This document shows positions 7,216-14,670 of a DNA stretch of 17,375 bases, one piece after another. The translations under genes were made by a program, and so were the position numbers. The stretch is from Tannerella sp. GTDB taxonomy: Bacteria; Bacteroidota; Bacteroidia; Bacteroidales; Tannerellaceae. The stretch's first letter is position 1, and every line of letters begins with the position of its first letter. A model generated the notes under the pieces. The model was not told the DNA's origin. It worked only from the letters and a program-made list of their open reading frames with translations, and did no database searches. The stretch is from positions 1-17,375 of the forward strand of contig JAIRXI010000316.1 of the NCBI GenBank assembly GCA_031268395.1, given 5' to 3'.

Positions 7216-8538
7216 CTACTGAACAGTCGCCACGTGGTCGCCGTCGGCAAAACGGACCGTGATTTCATCTCCGGCAGACAGTCCGGAAGCGTGCTTGACG
7301 ATTTTTCCGTTTTTCAGGATCAGCGTATAGCCCCACCGCAATGCGTAATCCGGCGAAACCATCTTCAGGAACTGACCCGCCAGATCCATTTCCCGGTTTT
7401 GAGCGGCTACACACGCCGTCCAGCCGTTCTGTAAAAATTGCCGTATCTCCGTCAGATCTGTCCGGTGCTTCATGATCAGCAACTGTGACGCCGGCAGGGC
7501 GCTTCGCAGGGCTTGCAACTGCGTCCGGTTCTGTTCGATCCGGTGCGTGGCCAGCGACGGGAAACGGGCGGCCAGCAGTTTCAGGTACGTCTGTTGAGCG
7601 GAAAGAACCTCCGTCACGCGGGAGCAGAGGCTCTGCTGCAGGCCGTTCAGCAGCCCCGCCTGTCCGTCCATCTGCCCGATCAGAAAGGCGGCCACGGCAG
7701 TCGGCGTTTTTAGCCGGGTATGTGCGATCATGTCGACGACGGAATCGTCGCGTTCGTGTCCGATGCCGGTGATGACAGGCAGGGGAAACTGTGCGCAATG
7801 GGCTGCCAGGAGGTAGGAATCGAAGCAGTTCAGGTCGGAAGCCGAACCGCCGCCGCGAATCAGGACGACCGCATCGAAACAGTCTGTATGCCGGCTGATC
7901 CGGTCCAGTGCGGCAATAACGGATTCTTCCGTCTTTTCGCCCTGCATGACGGCCGGAAATAATTTGATGTAAAACGGATAGCCGGCCGGGTTGTTCATCA
8001 GCTGGTTTTCGAAGTCGCCGTATCCGGCGGCTGTCGGCGAAGTGATCACGGCGATCCGTTGCGGCAGGACGGGGAACGGCAACTCCCTGTTCAGGTCAAA
8101 AATACCTTCTTCCTGCAGGCGGCGGATGATTTCCTGCCGTTTCCGTACCAGATCGCCCAGCGTGTAGGACGGCTCGATGTCGATCACATTCAGGCTGTAT
8201 CCGTAGAGTTTGTGAAATGCGACCGTGACTTTCACCAGTACTTTCAGGCCGGAGACGAATGCCTGTCCGGTCTCTTTTTCAAAGTACGGTTTCAGCCGCT
8301 GAAATGTCCGCGCCCAGATTGCTCCGCGCGCTCTGGCAATGATCTGCCCGGAAAACACGTCCTTCTCGACAAATTCCAGGTAGCAGTGTCCCGCCGATCC
8401 CTGGAGGCGGACGTCGCTTGTCTCGGCCTGAATCCAGCAGGCGTCCGGGAAGGATTCGTCGATGGCCTGCGCCACCCGTTCGTTCAGCGTCGAAAGGGTA
8501 AGGGCCACGGACGTATCCGGATTACTGAACAGGTTCAT
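7216..8538 (-). CDS. xseA: Exodeoxyribonuclease VII large subunit
   Basis: A 440-residue XseA. The N-terminal OB-fold domain (about 1-115) contains WIQAETSDVRLQGSAGHCYLEF, followed by the catalytic domain with the conserved GGGSASDL (229-236) and GIGHERDDSVVD (258-269) motifs, then a coiled-coil-prone C-terminal region. With XseB it forms exonuclease VII, which degrades single-stranded DNA from both ends to oligonucleotides during repair. The start at 8538 lies inside the end of the upstream protease gene (17-bp overlap), implying cotranscription and probably translational coupling. The partner gene xseB normally follows xseA but is absent here; the downstream 300 bp hold repeats instead. XseB may be encoded elsewhere in the genome. 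Confidence 0.93.
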   Translation of the reverse strand: MNLFSNPDTSVALTLSTLNERVAQAIDESFPDACWIQAETSDVRLQGSAGHCYLEFVEKDVFSGQIIARARGAIWARTFQRLKPYFEKETGQAFVSGLKVLVKVTVAFHKLYGYSLNVIDIEPSYTLGDLVRKRQEIIRRLQEEGIFDLNRELPFPVLPQRIAVITSPTAAGYGDFENQLMNNPAGYPFYIKLFPAVMQGEKTEESVIAALDRISRHTDCFDAVVLIRGGGSASDLNCFDSYLLAAHCAQFPLPVITGIGHERDDSVVDMIAHTRLKTPTAVAAFLIGQMDGQAGLLNGLQQSLCSRVTEVLSAQQTYLKLLAARFPSLATHRIEQNRTQLQALRSALPASQLLIMKHRTDLTEIRQFLQNGWTACVAAQNREMDLAGQFLKMVSPDYALRWGYTLILKNGKIVKHASGLSAGDEITVRFADGDHVATVQ

Positions 8539-9928
8539 TCAATTCGTGAATATAAGCTTCGTACATGTTCGGGATTCCGTATCCCCGTTCGGCGTCCGGA
8601 TGTTCAGCCTGTGATGCCGTCCGGCGGATCAGCGCAATCAGTTCCTTGTTGTCGAGCCACGGCAGGGCCTGCCAGAGACAGGCAGACAGTCCGGCTACGA
8701 TTGGTGTGGAAAAAGAGGTGCCGCTCGAGTAGCGCCTGTCTCCGTCGGCGTCAATCACGCATACGCCGGATCCCAGCGCAACCACGTCGGGCTTCACCCG
8801 GTAGTCGGCCGTGAAACCTTTCGAACTGAAGGAACTGAGCTGTTCGTCGCCGGCAACGGCGCCGACGGTCAGTATGTCGGGAGCGTCGGCGGGAAACGTG
8901 ATTTTCTCCCATTCGTGTCGCCCTTCGTTACCGGCGCTGCAGAAGACCAGAATCCCCTTGTCGGCCGCAGTCTGTGCCACACGGGTGATGAAGGAGGTCC
9001 GTCCGTCAAGGTCGGAAGGCGCGTAGAGCGCGTTCTCCGTGTCAAAGAGGTAGTAGCCCAGCGAACTGGAGACGATGTCTATTCCCAGGCTGTCGGCATA
9101 TTCTATGGCCGCCGCCCAGTAATCTTCCTCAATCGGAAACTCGGTGCGCGTGTCTTCACTTTTAATCAGGAGGTAGGAAGCTTCCGGTGCGGCGCCGATC
9201 ATCACTCCGGGCAGGTTGGCGCCGAGGCAGGAAAGCACTTTCGTGCCATGGTCGTCCTCGCAGAATACATTGTGCCCGGGAAAGACGATGTTGTGTGTGC
9301 CCAGCAGCCGGAGCGAGGCAAATGCGCTGATGCGGTCAACATGCAGAAATCCGGCGTCGATGACGGCTATCCGCATCCCCTGCCCCTTCCGGCCGGCATC
9401 ATGCAGGCGCATTCCGTTCAGCATGTTCAGCTGGGAGGCGCCGTAGCCGTATGTTTCCGCCGACTTGTCGCAATCGGGTGTCAGCAGGGACGTGTCGTCG
9501 CTGCACGCGGTTGCCGTCAGACGGTCGTTTCCCTGCCATACACACAGGACGGAGTCGACTACAGGCAACGCTTTCAGGCTCTCCACCAGCAAACTGTCGC
9601 CACTTTCCACCACGACCGAGGCGATCCACTTGCTTTGCGTCACCACCCGGACGCCCGTCGCGGTAATCAATTCAATGTGGGAAGGGGCGATCGGCACGTC
9701 GGAAAGTGAGATTTCCACATTTCGCTTCGTCCGCCGTTCAATGGCTTCCGCGGAAAGAAAGGTCTCCGGCGATGCTGTCGCCATTTCCGAAACACCCTTG
9801 TCTTTCAAATATAACCTGAAACAGTAACTTTCTCCCGCAACGGCCGGCATGGCCAGCCACAGCCATCCGCCCAGCCACAGGGCTGCACGCCCCAACCGGA
9901 CATACATCCGCCAATTCCTTATTTTCAT
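8522..9928 (-). CDS. Secreted subtilisin-like serine protease (S8 family)
   Basis: A 468-residue protease with a signal peptide (hydrophobic core about residues 12-28, then AMPAVAG). The subtilase triad is visible: D191 (AVIDAGF), H227 (DDHGTKV) and S405 (SGTSFSTPIVAGL), plus the oxyanion N334 (SAGNEG). Residues about 33-160 probably form the propeptide. The protein ends shortly after the catalytic domain, with no obvious type IX C-terminal sorting domain, so a periplasmic or outer-membrane-associated location is likely. I place the start at ATG 9928; a TTG two codons upstream could extend the frame but ATG gives a normal MKIRNW start. A -7 element lies just upstream. The 3' end overlaps xseA by 17 bp, an association of unrelated functions that probably reflects operon sharing only. 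Confidence 0.88.
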   Translation of the reverse strand: MKIRNWRMYVRLGRAALWLGGWLWLAMPAVAGESYCFRLYLKDKGVSEMATASPETFLSAEAIERRTKRNVEISLSDVPIAPSHIELITATGVRVVTQSKWIASVVVESGDSLLVESLKALPVVDSVLCVWQGNDRLTATACSDDTSLLTPDCDKSAETYGYGASQLNMLNGMRLHDAGRKGQGMRIAVIDAGFLHVDRISAFASLRLLGTHNIVFPGHNVFCEDDHGTKVLSCLGANLPGVMIGAAPEASYLLIKSEDTRTEFPIEEDYWAAAIEYADSLGIDIVSSSLGYYLFDTENALYAPSDLDGRTSFITRVAQTAADKGILVFCSAGNEGRHEWEKITFPADAPDILTVGAVAGDEQLSSFSSKGFTADYRVKPDVVALGSGVCVIDADGDRRYSSGTSFSTPIVAGLSACLWQALPWLDNKELIALIRRTASQAEHPDAERGYGIPNMYEAYIHELNEPVQ

Positions 9929-9950
9929 TTGCAATCTTTATAATTTCGCA

Positions 9951-9958
9951 CAAAAGTA
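9951..9958 (-). promoter_or_regulatory. -7 element (TACTTTTG) for the S8 protease-xseA unit
   Basis: Reading on the minus strand, TACTTTTG fits the TAnnTTTG consensus and lies 22 bp before the ATG at 9928. A start site 6-7 bases downstream would give a leader of about 17 bases. No clear TTTG is seen at -33. Confidence 0.5.
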
Positions 9959-10269
9959 GTAAACCTCCCGCCTTTCCCGTATCGATTAAAAAGAATTAAC
10001 AGGATATGTCCCTGCCATAACACCTGACAAATATCACTGTACACGGGCGCGCACTGTTCCATCCGCAGATTGAATGTCGACGGAAAGGGAAATTATGGAC
10101 TTTAGCCGAGATATTTGCATATATACCCATCATCCAGAGGGGATGAACATCAATAGAAAAAATACAGTGAATATATCCTGACAGCCCGCAGGACATAGAC
10201 ATGCTCACAAATGTATCGCTTATGGGCTGACGGTTTCTGAGGGAGATTTCGGGACGAAATGATTAGCCG
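9959..10269. other. Gap without a recognisable gene between the protease and lptC
   Basis: About 310 bp in which I see no credible gene. A 70-codon minus-strand frame (9996-10208) has unnatural composition, with repeated MS at its start and many Cys and His, and no family resemblance. Perfect short inverted repeats are present, for example TCATCC (10130-10135) / GGATGA (10141-10146), and a structured segment overlaps the lptC stop. In Bacteroidales I would expect a CNNM/CorC-type hemolysin-like gene downstream of lptC; neither its start nor a remnant could be recognised here. Confidence 0.5.
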
Positions 10270-10272
10270 TCA
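10228..10272 (-). terminator. Nested hairpin overlapping the lptC stop; possible transcript end
   Basis: An outer stem TGACGG (10228-10233) / CCGTCA (10267-10272) encloses a perfect inner hairpin TTTCG (10247-10251) / CGAAA (10255-10259) with a 3-base loop. The outer stem includes the lptC stop codon. There is no T tract after it on the minus strand, so intrinsic termination is doubtful; it could instead stabilise the 3' end of the coaX-lptC transcript. Confidence 0.25.
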
Positions 10273-10893
10273 ATCACTCGCTAACGTACCGACCTCTGTT
10301 GAATCGGGCGGCGTTTGGCGGAACGGGATTTCGGCGGAGGGTCGAAATATGCGATATCGGGTAAGCTGCTGATTCGATTCGAAACCGATACCGGTGTTGA
10401 CAAACGCGCCTTTGGTAATGCGGATGTACTGATCCGAATAAATTTTTTCTGCATTCTGATCCCAGTACATGAGCGAAGTCTCGAAGCGTTCGCCTTGCAG
10501 GTTCTCGACTTCCACGTTTCCGACCAGTTTCCAGAGTTTCTTTTTCGTAAAAAAATAGGCTGTGTCCGCATCAATGCGGGCTTCGGGTTGGAAGAGCGTG
10601 TCGAATTTTTCTACATGCACCTTCTCCGGGAAATACTGGTAAGGCTCCGATGCTTCTTCAAAAACCAGCCATTCTTTCGTCTCTATCCTGTAACGCGTCA
10701 CCCCGGAATCGGAAATCAGCATGGAAACGTCTGTTGATCTCATGGTGTAGGTCTGTTCCCTGTCGAAGACGATGTCGACCATATCCTTTTTTTTTTGCTC
10801 GCAGGAGGCGAAGCATATCAAAAGAGACATAGCAATCGCTCCGGAGAGGATTGCTATGTGCTGTCTGTCTGTTTCGCGCGGCAAACGGGGCAT
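10270..10893 (-). CDS. lptC: LptC-like LPS export periplasmic lipoprotein
   Basis: A 207-residue protein. The N-terminus has a hydrophobic stretch ending in a lipobox-like FAS-C31, so it is probably a lipoprotein rather than an uncleaved membrane protein as in E. coli. The rest is a beta-rich LptC/OstA-type domain with alternating hydrophobic strands: a DTAYFFTKKKLWKLVGNVEVENLQ-type stretch near residues 110-133, followed by YWDQNAEKIYSDQYIRI. LptC bridges the LptBFG transporter and LptA in lipopolysaccharide export. The gene starts 10 bp after the upstream TPR gene and is the last of a four-gene run from coaX. No lptA or lptB is adjacent. The family is recognisable mainly by architecture and position, so the call is good but not certain. 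Confidence 0.78.
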   Translation of the reverse strand: MPRLPRETDRQHIAILSGAIAMSLLICFASCEQKKKDMVDIVFDREQTYTMRSTDVSMLISDSGVTRYRIETKEWLVFEEASEPYQYFPEKVHVEKFDTLFQPEARIDADTAYFFTKKKLWKLVGNVEVENLQGERFETSLMYWDQNAEKIYSDQYIRITKGAFVNTGIGFESNQQLTRYRIFRPSAEIPFRQTPPDSTEVGTLASD

Positions 10894-10903
10894 TACGGTT
10901 CCC

Positions 10904-12274
10904 TTATTTTCTGACGACCGTGCGCTCGCCTATCCAGCCGCCGACCGTAATGGTTGCTCCATCCTTCAGGTCGGGGTGCATGAAGATTTCTTCCGTCGAG
11001 GGGAAATAGGAGCGGTATGTAGCAATCATCCGGTTGGCATCTTCGGCGCAGGCAGAGTCTACCTGACGGGCGCGCTCAAATTTGTCGACCGCGGCATAGT
11101 AGGCGGTTTTCCGGATGACCGGATCGTCCGAAACGCTGTTGGCCGTGGCGGCATACATGGTTCCGATCAGGAGATAGGGTTTGCAGAGCTTCGGGTTTGC
11201 CTCCAGCGCTTTCAGGCAGTTTTGCCTTGCTTTGGAATAATTCTTCTGCGTGTAGGCGATGTTGGCAATGATGAAGTGGATGTCGGCTTTGGTCTCGTCT
11301 TCCGTAGCCATGGCAATGGCTTCGGTGAAGTATTTTTCCGCCGGTTCGTACTCCTGCTTCTTGAATGACTGATTGCCCAGTCCGATGGCGGACTCTGCCG
11401 TCGGTGAAATCTGATGGGCATATCCGGCCGCGGTGAAATACAACTCGCTTTCCTGGCAACCGGCTCTGCGGAACAGCGTGATGGTTTCTTTCAGGAAGTT
11501 CAGGTCGTTCCTGTTTTCGCTGATCTTCCTGTCGTAAACGCTTTCCAGTGTGGCGCAATCTGCGGCTCCACTGTTGGCAAAGGCGGTTTCGATGCCCGAT
11601 TTCAATGCTTCCAGCGTGGTTGTTTCCTTTTCGTCGCCGGCTGTCTTGGCGGCGGCTAACCGGGAGTCGAAGAGGGTCGAACATTTCAGGAAGTCTTCTA
11701 TGTACTGTCCCTTGTGAGCGTCTGCATCCTTTTGCAGCAACTTGTAGGACGCAAACATATAAAGTGATATTCCCAGGGATTCCGTCTTTTCTCCGTATTC
11801 ATCCAAAATTTCTTTCAGCCAGCCGTATACCAGTGTGGCATCCACCCCGTCTTCCCCTTTCAATCGGATATAGTCCTGTACTTTCCGTACCACGATCCAG
11901 TCCTTGCCATATTTCGGGTCATTCCCGAAATAGTTGATGCGCTTGTCATAGAGGGCCATCAAGTCGTCGACCAGCGCCGCCTGTTTGGCCGGGTCTTTTT
12001 CTCCCGAAATCTGCCAGTTGATGATTCGCACTCCGTACAGATACAGGTCTTTCGTTGCGCCCGGACATTCTTCATACGCTTCTTTCCAATACGGATAGGC
12101 ATCCTGGAAATTGTTTGTCTTGGCATAAGGCGTGAACAAACTGATATTCGTTATGCAGCGAATGCTGTCTTCTCCGGAGCCATAAGGGGTTCCGTTATTT
12201 ACCCCCTTCTGTGCGCCTGCACTCATTATTGTCGTCCACAAAACTGCGACGAACAAACATTTTTTTATTCTCAT
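10904..12274 (-). CDS. Secreted tetratricopeptide-repeat protein of the coaX-lptC operon
   Basis: A 456-residue protein with a clear signal peptide (cleavage likely after AGA, residue 21, before Gln). The N-terminal half is helical, with features such as AYPYWKEAYEECPGATKDLYLYGV (about residues 59-82) that look like a first TPR-type helix pair. Clearer TPRs occupy about residues 285-375 (IGLGNQSFKKQEYEPAEKYF and the next unit beginning with IHFIIANIAYTQ). It ends in a conserved-looking segment, IEVFMHPDLKDG-like, followed by a basic tail. It probably acts as a periplasmic scaffold. It lies between an outer-membrane barrel and lptC with gaps of 35 and 10 bp, which suggests a role in envelope assembly. 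The exact function is not known to me. Confidence 0.75.
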   Translation of the reverse strand: MRIKKCLFVAVLWTTIMSAGAQKGVNNGTPYGSGEDSIRCITNISLFTPYAKTNNFQDAYPYWKEAYEECPGATKDLYLYGVRIINWQISGEKDPAKQAALVDDLMALYDKRINYFGNDPKYGKDWIVVRKVQDYIRLKGEDGVDATLVYGWLKEILDEYGEKTESLGISLYMFASYKLLQKDADAHKGQYIEDFLKCSTLFDSRLAAAKTAGDEKETTTLEALKSGIETAFANSGAADCATLESVYDRKISENRNDLNFLKETITLFRRAGCQESELYFTAAGYAHQISPTAESAIGLGNQSFKKQEYEPAEKYFTEAIAMATEDETKADIHFIIANIAYTQKNYSKARQNCLKALEANPKLCKPYLLIGTMYAATANSVSDDPVIRKTAYYAAVDKFERARQVDSACAEDANRMIATYRSYFPSTEEIFMHPDLKDGATITVGGWIGERTVVRK

Positions 12275-12309
12275 ATCCCTTTAATATATTGAAGATTAAT
12301 ATTCTGTTT

Positions 12310-13569
12310 TTATTCCAATTTCAATTTGGCGAACCAGCGTTCGTTAAATGTATAGCTGATCGTTATCCGGAAATATTGTTCACTGATCAGCGCTTTTGTT
12401 CCGGGCACGATCTTGACATATTCGAGCGACGCGTTGATGAAGGAACGGTTATCCAGCATCGGGAAACCGGCGCCCACACATGCACCGTATTCGTTGTATC
12501 CGCTTCCCTTGAATTTCGCATACGAGTTGCTGTAGTGTACTCCGGCGCGATACCTGACCCGGTTCAGATACAGTCGCGTAAAGTTGTTCGGTATGTATTC
12601 TCCGCCGGCCGCCACTCTGATCCGGTCGTCAAATTCATTCGTCCGGTCGAAGAATTTTGCCTGCGACCAGGACTGGAAGGCGACATCCGCCGCCAGCATC
12701 AGTTTGTTGTCCTTCACATACGAGAGGCCGGCGCCCAGCGAGTGCGGAAGATCAAATCCTCTGTTCCAGGCCGTATCCGCCGTGATCATCTGGGTGAATG
12801 TCGAATTGAAGGAGACCAGGTCATACGAAGTGGTTTTCAACCTCATATAGGGTGAATAGGCTACTCCGAGCGTGAGGCGTTCCGTCTTGCTGACCGGATG
12901 CGTATACTGCAACCCGAAATCGTACTTCATGTTATGCACGTGGACCTGTTTCATTGTATATACGTCGCTGGCTGTGGCACTGATGCCCGACAGAGGCGTG
13001 ATGCTTCTGTGATCAATACTTCCAAACATGTAACTGATATTTGCGCCTATGGAAAGACGTTTTTTCCATATATCCATAGACAAACCGGCATACACTTCGC
13101 TTATTCCGCCCGTACCGGAAAAGAGTTCGGGGTGCGTTACGCCGTTTTCACTCACTGCTCCGAAATCGTAACCCACGTGCGAATAAGGCAGTATGCCTGC
13201 ACTCATGGCCAGGCGGTTCTTCCACACGGGAAACTGCATGGCAAAATATTCCAGATTGCCATTGATGTTTTTCTGTCTGTTGGTCCCATCGTTGTACCTT
13301 GAGAAATACATCGACGCTCCTGCGTCAAACAGAAAAGTCAATGAATCCATGCTCGAATAGGATGCCGGATTCATCGGATTGATCTGCCGCGAAGATCGCA
13401 AGCCGTAACCCACGCCGCCCATCGAACGCCCTGCACCGAATGAGCGGTCAGCCAACATTCCGTACCCGTAGCGCGTATAGGGGGAGTTGGTGCTGTTTTG
13501 CGCCACCAGCGCTACCTGAATCCCTACCAGCATTCCGAGAATGATCCCTATTCTATTGCTTTTCGACAT
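12310..13569 (-). CDS. Outer-membrane beta-barrel protein of the coaX-lptC operon (FadL/OmpP1-like fold suspected)
   Basis: A 419-residue protein with a signal peptide (cleavage probably after A23, before QNST). After an N-terminal segment NSPYTRYGYGML..GRSMGGVGYG, which recalls the plug-like start of FadL/OmpP1-type porins, the sequence alternates polar and hydrophobic residues with frequent aromatic girdle positions. Glycine-rich turns are spread throughout, and the last strand region is FRITISYTFNERWFAKLKLE. This indicates a barrel with perhaps 14 strands. Its start overlaps the coaX end by 17 bp and the TPR gene follows after 35 bp. Linkage to a TPR protein and lptC hints at an envelope-lipid or protein assembly role, but I know of no established function for this family. 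Confidence 0.7.
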   Translation of the reverse strand: MSKSNRIGIILGMLVGIQVALVAQNSTNSPYTRYGYGMLADRSFGAGRSMGGVGYGLRSSRQINPMNPASYSSMDSLTFLFDAGASMYFSRYNDGTNRQKNINGNLEYFAMQFPVWKNRLAMSAGILPYSHVGYDFGAVSENGVTHPELFSGTGGISEVYAGLSMDIWKKRLSIGANISYMFGSIDHRSITPLSGISATASDVYTMKQVHVHNMKYDFGLQYTHPVSKTERLTLGVAYSPYMRLKTTSYDLVSFNSTFTQMITADTAWNRGFDLPHSLGAGLSYVKDNKLMLAADVAFQSWSQAKFFDRTNEFDDRIRVAAGGEYIPNNFTRLYLNRVRYRAGVHYSNSYAKFKGSGYNEYGACVGAGFPMLDNRSFINASLEYVKIVPGTKALISEQYFRITISYTFNERWFAKLKLE

Positions 13570-14284
13570 TGTATTCTAATATTCTATTTAATCCGACTAA
13601 TACTAAATTAATGGCTGCAAAGATGGAATTTTTCAGCCGTCTTTCAAAATAAAACGAATGGCCGCCGGTTAAAAAAACGAAAACATCCGGATATTTCTTC
13701 CGCGCTTCGTGAATGTAGCCATCCATTTCATATACAATTCCATTTACTACTCCCGCCTGGATAGCCGTCTCCGTAGAGGTTCCCATCCAGGGGATATGCT
13801 CCTGCTCCCCGACCAGCGGCAATTTTTCCGTAAACCGGTGAAGCGCCCGGAAACGGGTGGTCATCCCCGGCGAAATGTTTCCTCCGACATACGCGCCGGA
13901 AGCTTCCACAATTTCATACGTGATGGCCGTACCGGCGTCAATGATCAATAAATCCTTGTCCGGCTGCAGAAAATTCGCTCCCACCGCAACGGCAACCCGG
14001 TCGTTTCCCAGCGTCTCCGGCGTCAGATAGCGTACCTCTACCGGCAATTTCGCCCGACTGTCCAGCACAAGGAAATATGGCAACCGCGTCTTCAGCGCCT
14101 CCACCCATGCGCTGTCGGGTGTCGCTACCGAAGACAAAATACCGTTTTCCAGCGAATACTGTTCAAAAATCGGGAGAAGTTCAGACATACCAAATTTCCC
14201 GTATACAGCAGAAGTCAGCAGTTCCTTCCGGTCATACACCGCTACTTTTATCGCGGTATTTCCTTGTTCTATAATCAGATTCAA
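13553..14284 (-). CDS. coaX: Type III pantothenate kinase
   Basis: A 243-residue CoaX, which phosphorylates pantothenate in the first step of coenzyme A synthesis. Family motifs of the ASKHA fold are present: phosphate-1 loop E6-Q-G-N-T10, G93-N-D95-R96 (D95 is the expected catalytic aspartate), phosphate-2 D116-A-G-T-A, and GGNISPG at 134-140. The first position of the DxGNT motif is Glu rather than the common Asp. Type III kinases lack feedback inhibition by CoA and replace CoaA in many bacteria. It is the first gene of a tight run with the outer-membrane barrel, the TPR protein and lptC; a GAGGAG sequence lies about 12 bases before the ATG. Confidence 0.93.
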   Translation of the reverse strand: MNLIIEQGNTAIKVAVYDRKELLTSAVYGKFGMSELLPIFEQYSLENGILSSVATPDSAWVEALKTRLPYFLVLDSRAKLPVEVRYLTPETLGNDRVAVAVGANFLQPDKDLLIIDAGTAITYEIVEASGAYVGGNISPGMTTRFRALHRFTEKLPLVGEQEHIPWMGTSTETAIQAGVVNGIVYEMDGYIHEARKKYPDVFVFLTGGHSFYFERRLKNSIFAAINLVLVGLNRILEYNVEKQ

Positions 14285-14308
14285 ATCATCACTCCTCTAA
14301 AACACGCA

Positions 14309-14316
14309 CAAAGTAA
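14309..14316 (-). promoter_or_regulatory. Weak -7-like element upstream of coaX
   Basis: On the minus strand TTACTTTG differs from TAnnTTTG at one position and lies 25 bp before the coaX ATG, in the only sizeable gap (92 bp) between recF-dciA and coaX. No -33 element is seen at normal spacing. It would start the coaX-lptC transcript; readthrough from dciA is an alternative. Confidence 0.25.
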
Positions 14317-14376
14317 AGCAAAACCGACGAGAATCACACACAATTCATTCAAAAAAATGCTTTTTCTCCCCGGCCT

Positions 14377-14670
14377 TTAGCGAAGGACAATATCGCGAAT
14401 CACCTCTGCGCCGGCATAGTCATTCAGTCGTTTGACAAGGCCCTCGCGATTCAACATCAATTCGTTTCGCAGCACCGATGAATTAACCGAGACGTAGAGT
14501 ATCCCGTTTTTTACATACAGATTCCGTGTAGCATGCATCACCATGTTGCCCAGCACGGCTCCCCAGGCACGCCGGATACGGACTTCCTGTAACTTTTGCC
14601 TGATCAGCGGATGTTCGTCGTAGAAATGTTGCAGCAATTCCCCGATGTTCTCTGCGTTTGTCCGTCTCAT
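14377..14670 (-). CDS. DUF721 protein, DciA-like replicative helicase operator
   Basis: A 97-residue protein of the DUF721 family, with the typical IRRAWGAVLGNMVMHATRNLYVKNGILYVSV core and then LRNELMLNREGLVKRLN. DUF721 includes DciA, which interacts with DnaB helicase in bacteria that lack DnaC/DnaI; DciA of Mycobacterium tuberculosis is also encoded directly after recF. The protein is short, consisting of the KH-like core without a long tail. Its ATG overlaps the recF TGA as ATGA (14667-14670), so the two are almost certainly translated in a coupled manner. DciA function is inferred from family and context. Confidence 0.75.
   Translation of the reverse strand: MRRTNAENIGELLQHFYDEHPLIRQKLQEVRIRRAWGAVLGNMVMHATRNLYVKNGILYVSVNSSVLRNELMLNREGLVKRLNDYAGAEVIRDIVLR

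Noticed and set aside
6957..7262. 101-codon plus-strand frame after rlmN
   Set aside because: It runs through the palindromic repeats and into the 3' end of xseA; the translation resembles no protein and has no start context.
8059..9709. Plus-strand open frames of about 250-260 codons opposite xseA and the S8 protease
   Set aside because: Both are antisense to genes with intact catalytic motifs and show no recognisable protein features.
9996..10208. 70-codon minus-strand frame in the protease-lptC gap, considered as a small gene or a hemolysin remnant
   Set aside because: The N-terminus does not resemble the CNNM/CorC membrane start, composition is irregular, and there is no promoter or neighbour support.
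12211..12855. Plus-strand open frame of 214 codons opposite the outer-membrane barrel gene
   Set aside because: It is antisense to a gene with a signal peptide and barrel pattern; no domain is recognisable.
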